Source of the DNA: Azadirachta indica
Taxonomy: Eukaryota; Streptophyta; Magnoliopsida; Sapindales; Meliaceae
Assembly: GCA_022749755.1 (NCBI GenBank)
Contig: CM040442.1
Location: 7,166,457 to 7,230,456 of the forward strand
Direction: 5' to 3'
Length of the DNA: 64,000 nt
In this document: positions 59,939 through 64,000 of the stretch, piece by piece
How positions within the stretch are numbered: position 1 is the stretch's first letter
Layout: each line of letters begins with the position of its first letter
Program-made: the position numbers and the translations under genes
The notes under the pieces: generated by a model
Told to the model about the DNA's origin: nothing
The model's database searches: none
The model's input: only the letters and a program-made list of their open reading frames with translations

Positions 59939-62815
59939 TTGACTACAACAATGTCAAGTAAATTGTTTCAATATTTATTTATGTTTTTGTTTTCTGTGAT
60001 TTTGTTCCAGTTGGAAGCAGGAGTCACGGATTCTAACAGGATAAGGTGCATAGAGGAGGAAAGAGAAGCGCTCTTGGAATTCAAACAAAGCCTGGCGGAT
60101 GAATCTGGCTCTCTTTCCACGTGGGGAAGAGAAGATGAGAAAAGTGACTGCTGTCGTTGGAGAGGAGTAAGGTGTAGCAACTATACAGGCAACGTAATTG
60201 TGCTTAATCTTAAACGTTCGTACTATTCTCCAAATAAGCCTTTGAAAGGTACAATTAGTCCTGCTTTACTTAAGCTGCATCATTTAAGAAAATTAGACCT
60301 TAGTTCCAACAATTTCACTGGAAGTCCAATCCCAGAGTTCATTGGTTCCTTCAGCAAATTGAGGTACCTCAGACTTCACGATGCTGGGTTTGCTGGACCA
60401 GTTCCTCCTCAAATAGGAAACATTACAAGATTGACACATCTTGACCTCAGTTTTAACGATTTATTTAGTGTTGGAAACCTTGAGTGGCTTTCTCATCTTT
60501 CTTTTTTAAGATATCTTGCCATGAGGTACAACAATCTTACTAAATCTAGTGACTGGGGACAAGTAGTTAGGAAACTCCCTTCCCTAGCAACCTTGTATTT
60601 GAGTGGGTGTGATCTCCCACCTGTCATTCCTTCGTTCCTTTTGCACCTCAACTATAGTTCATCTCTGGAGAATATTGATCTCTCCGAAAACAATCGCATT
60701 GGTTCTTCAATATACTCTTGGTTGTTCAATCTTAGTAGCAACCTTATTTATCTTGACCTTAGTTTTAACCTTTTACAAGGTTCAATTCCGGATGTTTTTG
60801 GAAAAATGGTGTCTCTCAGTATCCTCGATCTGTCTTATAATGAATTTGAAGATGGAATTCCGAAATTCTTTGGTAACATGTGTAGCATATATCATTTCGA
60901 ATTCTCTTCCAATAAGTTCAGAGGACGATTCTCGGAGTACATTCAAAATCTGTCTGGCGGATGCACAAAGAAGTCACTAGAGACGCTGTATTTAGATCGT
61001 AATCAAATCATAATGTCAATGCCCGATCTTTCGAGATTTTCATCCTTGGTAGAGTTAGATCTATCAAAAAATCGTTTAAATGGGACCATAACTAACAGCA
61101 TTGGACGGTTGTTCAATCTTGAGTCTTTGCGTCTCAGAGAAAATTCATTGGAAGGTGTCATTTCCGAGGCTCTTTTTTCAAATCTTTCAAACTTAAGTGA
61201 ATTGCAGCTAGGTGATAACTCTTTCACTTTGGATTTTAGTCATGACTGGGTTCCTCCTTTTCAGCTGAATTCTATAGATCTTTCCTCTTGTAAGATGGGG
61301 CCTCATTTTCCAAACTGGCTTCGAACTCAGAGTCAAATTTCTGGACTTGATATCTCGAATGCTGGAATCTCAGATACTGTCCCTGATTGGTTTTGGGATA
61401 TACTTTCTGGATTAATGGATTTGAATATTTCTCACAATCAGATTAGGGGTAAACTTCCAAATTTATCTTTGGGATTTGACTCTTACAGTGGTCCTGGATT
61501 AGATATCAGTTCAAACCATTTTGAGGGTCCAGTTCCACCGCTTCCTTCGAATGCATCTTACTTGAATCTCGCCAAAAATAAATTTTCAGGGTCAATTTCC
61601 TTCTTATGTTCTATCAGCGGGCACAGTTTGGTGTATCTCGATCTCTCGAGTAATCTACTATCAGGAAATCTTCCAGATTGTTGGATGCAATTGGATAGCC
61701 TAACCATTCTTATTCTGGCAAACAACAGCTTCTCTGGAAAAATTCCAGACTCGATGAGCTTCCTACATAATATCAAAACATTGAGTTTACATGACAACAG
61801 CATAACTGGTGAACTGCCTTCATTTTTGAAGAATTTCTCACTACTGAGAGATATGGATTTTGGGAGAAATGAATTATCCGGGGAGATACCGACATGGGTA
61901 GGGGAAAGCCTTCCAAATTTGGTTATTCTTTCTCTGCAATCTAATAAATTCCATGGAAGTATACCTTTTCAGTTATGCCATTTAGCACACATTCAGATTT
62001 TGGATCTTTCACTGAACAGTTTATCAGGAACCATTCCAAAGTGTTTCAAAAATTTTACTGCTATGGCCCAAGAAAGGAGTTCAAATCCTACCATTACCTT
62101 CAGCTATAGCACCGACTTCCAATGGCATAGATATTCTGATAATGCTGTTTTGACATGGAAAGGAAATCAATACGAGTACGAAACTACCCTGGGACTAGTA
62201 AAGAGCCTTGACCTTTCTGGTAATCAATTTAGTGGAGCATTTCCTGAAGAGATTATGGATCTGGTAGGGCTGATTGCCTTGAACCTTTCAAGAAACAATT
62301 TTACAGGACACATCTCTCCAAAAATTGGCCAGTTAAAGTCATTGGATTTCCTCGACCTATCCAGAAACAAGTTTTCTGGTGAAATTCCTTCCAGCCTCTC
62401 ACAGGTAAGTGGTCTGAGTGTCATGGACTTGTCATACAACAACCTGTCGGGAAAAATTCCATCAGGCACTCAACTCCAGAGCTTTAATGCGTCGGCGTAT
62501 GCAGGAAATCGAGAACTTTGCGGCCTTCCACTTCCAAAAAAGTGTCCGGGCCGAGAACCCACTCAAGGTCCAGTCATTACTAGAGGCGTAGAAGATTCCA
62601 GCATTCCAGAAGAAGAAGATCAGATTATAACTCTCGGGTTTTATGTTAGTATGATTGTCAGTTTCATTGCAGCATTCTTGGCAGTCTGCGGCATTTTAAT
62701 TCTGAATAGTTCGTGGAGATATGCCTACTTCAATTTCTTGACTGGCATAAAAGATTGGTTCTATGTGAAAGCGGCAGTCAATATTGCCAAACTGAAAAGA
62801 ATTCTCAGCAACTGA
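59939..62815 (+). CDS. RLP-4: intact EIX-type leucine-rich-repeat receptor-like protein, 958 aa
   Basis: Single exon. Order: signal peptide (about 1-28, FQYLFMFLFSVILFQLEAG), LRR N-cap (CIEEEREALLEFKQSLADES, about 36-55; DCCRWRGVRC, about 70-79), a long LRR array, an island region (about 700-745; AVLTWKGNQYEYETTLGLVK), the last LRRs (FLDLSRNKFSGEIPSSLSQV), C-cap (ELCGLPLPKKC, about 859-869), an acidic stretch (EDSSIPEEEDQ), one membrane segment (about 897-922) and a 36-residue cytosolic tail without a kinase. This is the EIX/Cf-type layout. Family members sense extracellular ligands and signal through the SOBIR1 co-receptor. I do not see a clear GxxxG in the membrane segment, which is often present. 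The second Met (residue 5) matches the start suggested for RLP-2. No lesion is visible. Confidence 0.93.
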   Translation: MTTTMSSKLFQYLFMFLFSVILFQLEAGVTDSNRIRCIEEEREALLEFKQSLADESGSLSTWGREDEKSDCCRWRGVRCSNYTGNVIVLNLKRSYYSPNKPLKGTISPALLKLHHLRKLDLSSNNFTGSPIPEFIGSFSKLRYLRLHDAGFAGPVPPQIGNITRLTHLDLSFNDLFSVGNLEWLSHLSFLRYLAMRYNNLTKSSDWGQVVRKLPSLATLYLSGCDLPPVIPSFLLHLNYSSSLENIDLSENNRIGSSIYSWLFNLSSNLIYLDLSFNLLQGSIPDVFGKMVSLSILDLSYNEFEDGIPKFFGNMCSIYHFEFSSNKFRGRFSEYIQNLSGGCTKKSLETLYLDRNQIIMSMPDLSRFSSLVELDLSKNRLNGTITNSIGRLFNLESLRLRENSLEGVISEALFSNLSNLSELQLGDNSFTLDFSHDWVPPFQLNSIDLSSCKMGPHFPNWLRTQSQISGLDISNAGISDTVPDWFWDILSGLMDLNISHNQIRGKLPNLSLGFDSYSGPGLDISSNHFEGPVPPLPSNASYLNLAKNKFSGSISFLCSISGHSLVYLDLSSNLLSGNLPDCWMQLDSLTILILANNSFSGKIPDSMSFLHNIKTLSLHDNSITGELPSFLKNFSLLRDMDFGRNELSGEIPTWVGESLPNLVILSLQSNKFHGSIPFQLCHLAHIQILDLSLNSLSGTIPKCFKNFTAMAQERSSNPTITFSYSTDFQWHRYSDNAVLTWKGNQYEYETTLGLVKSLDLSGNQFSGAFPEEIMDLVGLIALNLSRNNFTGHISPKIGQLKSLDFLDLSRNKFSGEIPSSLSQVSGLSVMDLSYNNLSGKIPSGTQLQSFNASAYAGNRELCGLPLPKKCPGREPTQGPVITRGVEDSSIPEEEDQIITLGFYVSMIVSFIAAFLAVCGILILNSSWRYAYFNFLTGIKDWFYVKAAVNIAKLKRILSN

Positions 62816-64000
62816 ATGGTATTGCTTCTTCATGTGACAGAATGCGTTTAAATTAATGTCATGTCCTAACTTCTTACTCCCTCGGATGCTTTTCCTTCAT
62901 ATTTCTTTTCCTCTTTGATGTCTTGCTTTCTCATACTAATGCTTATTATTTTGTGACAGGAGTGCTTATGGTGGAAAGGTTTGTAGATAAAGTAGTCTTC
63001 GTGTATGATTCATGATATTCAGTTCAGTGTATGCTTCAGGGTACCCAAATATTGTTCTTTCCACCCAATAATATATTCTTGTATACATGGTTAAGCTTTA
63101 TAATGAAATCCATTTTGCAATCTGCTGTGATTTATTTTTCAGAATGCTTTGCTTGATGAACTATTCCGCTTGCAATGCTGTGATTATACATGCAACACAC
63201 GTAACACACAAATTCATAATATGAAAACACGAGAAAATTTAAATGAAACCAAAATCTCAATGTTCAATATATCAATTAAATTCCTAAAAGTAAATAAATT
63301 TTAATGTATAATTATACTGCTAAAAGTTCAACAAAATATTTCTTAATGTGCAAATAAAATACTCAAAATTTAACTCAACACTAAGAAAGACAACACTGAT
63401 TAACAATCAATTACTCTTTGATGGTTTTGAATACAAACAGCTATTGCCTACCCCTGTGGCCACTGCCCACCGCCGCAGTGCCGCCAGATATGCAGCAGCA
63501 TCAACGGTAGGCCAATTCCAGTTTGTCTCTACCATGTTTCCACAGACAACACCATTCGTCTCTTAACCATGTCACAACCCATCTCTCCCACAAACTCCTC
63601 CACTCCCTCCTCATCGACCAATCCTCTTCCACCACAATCTACATCTTTCTGCATCAACACGCACACAAAAATTCCCACACACGGATCCACACCAGTTTGC
63701 TTAATATTTCTGAGAGAAATAAAATTTTTAGTAACGAAGGGAACTTCTCAGTTATTAGCTTGGAGAACATCAATAGTGCAGGGGTTTGACTTATGCACCT
63801 ACTGCTACTGGTGTGGTGAATGGAAAAGAAGAAGATGGCCTCCACAGGATCAACGGAAGCTTGATGCTTTTTGGGCGGTGGTCGTAGTGTAGTTTCAAGA
63901 GTTGCTTGAGATGTCGTTAGATTAGGAAGATATTTTGTTGGATTTATATATATTAATAAAAGTATATATTATTATATTAATAATTAATGAAAAAATAGAA
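62816..64000. other. 3' flank of RLP-4 and spacer
   Basis: 62960-63120 is the flank also found at 470-520 and 1421-1494. Beyond 63340, a slightly GC-richer stretch (63440-63890) has overlapping open frames of 72, 88 and 107 codons on the plus strand. They are rich in Ser, Thr and Pro, with no domain I recognise. The stretch may be part of a gene or element that continues outside the window; I do not call a gene. Confidence 0.45.

Noticed and set aside
63348..63892. Overlapping open frames near the right edge
   Set aside because: Composition is suggestive, but there is no domain, start context or homologous copy in the window. It may continue outside, so it is left uncalled.
1..64000. CRISPR arrays, tRNA or rRNA genes, bacterial operons
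   Set aside because: None seen; the regularly spaced repeats present are AT microsatellites or the 260-bp array.

Overview
The window looks like nuclear DNA of a dicot plant, species not determined. Spacers are very AT-rich and full of microsatellites. Genes are sparse and lack bacterial-style signals, and three Ty1/copia LTR retrotransposons with initiator-Met-tRNA-type primer sites are present. The recognisable genes belong to plant-specific or plant-typical families: DUF247 proteins, an EIX-type leucine-rich-repeat receptor-like protein (RLP), and a plant tweety-like multi-pass membrane protein (here TTL, resembling Arabidopsis At2g12400/At2g25270).

The window is a degenerating tandem cluster built from three gene types. 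DUF247 copies: A (3143-4792 +, intact), B (7855-9446 +, broken), C (17016-17888 -, C-terminal half fused to TTL sequence), D (28743-30395 +, intact), E (37546-39206 -, one frameshift), F (48942-50369 +, broken). TTL copies, all minus strand and all broken: TTL-1 (1495-2702), TTL-2 (17790-23174, split by copia-1), TTL-3 (26025-28304), TTL-4 (51454-57924, split by copia-3). RLP copies, all plus strand: RLP-1 fragment (1-520), RLP-2 (24751-26025, truncated), RLP-3 fragment (58085-58625), RLP-4 (59939-62815, intact, 958 aa). So only three genes look fully intact: DUF247-A, DUF247-D and RLP-4.

Layout: 1-1500 RLP remnant plus the 5' flank of a deleted RLP; 1.5-4.8 kb TTL-1 and DUF247-A; 4.8-17 kb AT-rich spacer with DUF247-B; 17-23.2 kb DUF247-C/TTL-2/copia-1; 23.8-30.4 kb RLP-2/TTL-3/DUF247-D; 30.4-37.5 kb AT-rich spacer with a ~260-bp tandem repeat; 37.5-39.2 kb DUF247-E; 39.2-44.6 kb AT-rich spacer with a Mutator-like non-autonomous transposon (42634-44283); 44.6-48.9 kb copia-2; 48.9-50.4 kb DUF247-F; 51.4-57.9 kb TTL-4 with copia-3; 58-64 kb RLP-3 fragment, RLP-4 and 3' flank. 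The segment from DUF247-B to DUF247-C is a duplicate of the segment from DUF247-D to DUF247-E.

No operon-like cooperation is implied. The RLP is expected to be a cell-surface immune-type receptor lacking a kinase. DUF247 proteins are membrane-anchored; in grasses, members act in self-incompatibility. The history is of repeated unequal exchange, deletion, gene fusion and retrotransposon insertion. Family names come from recognised motifs read by eye; no database search was run.
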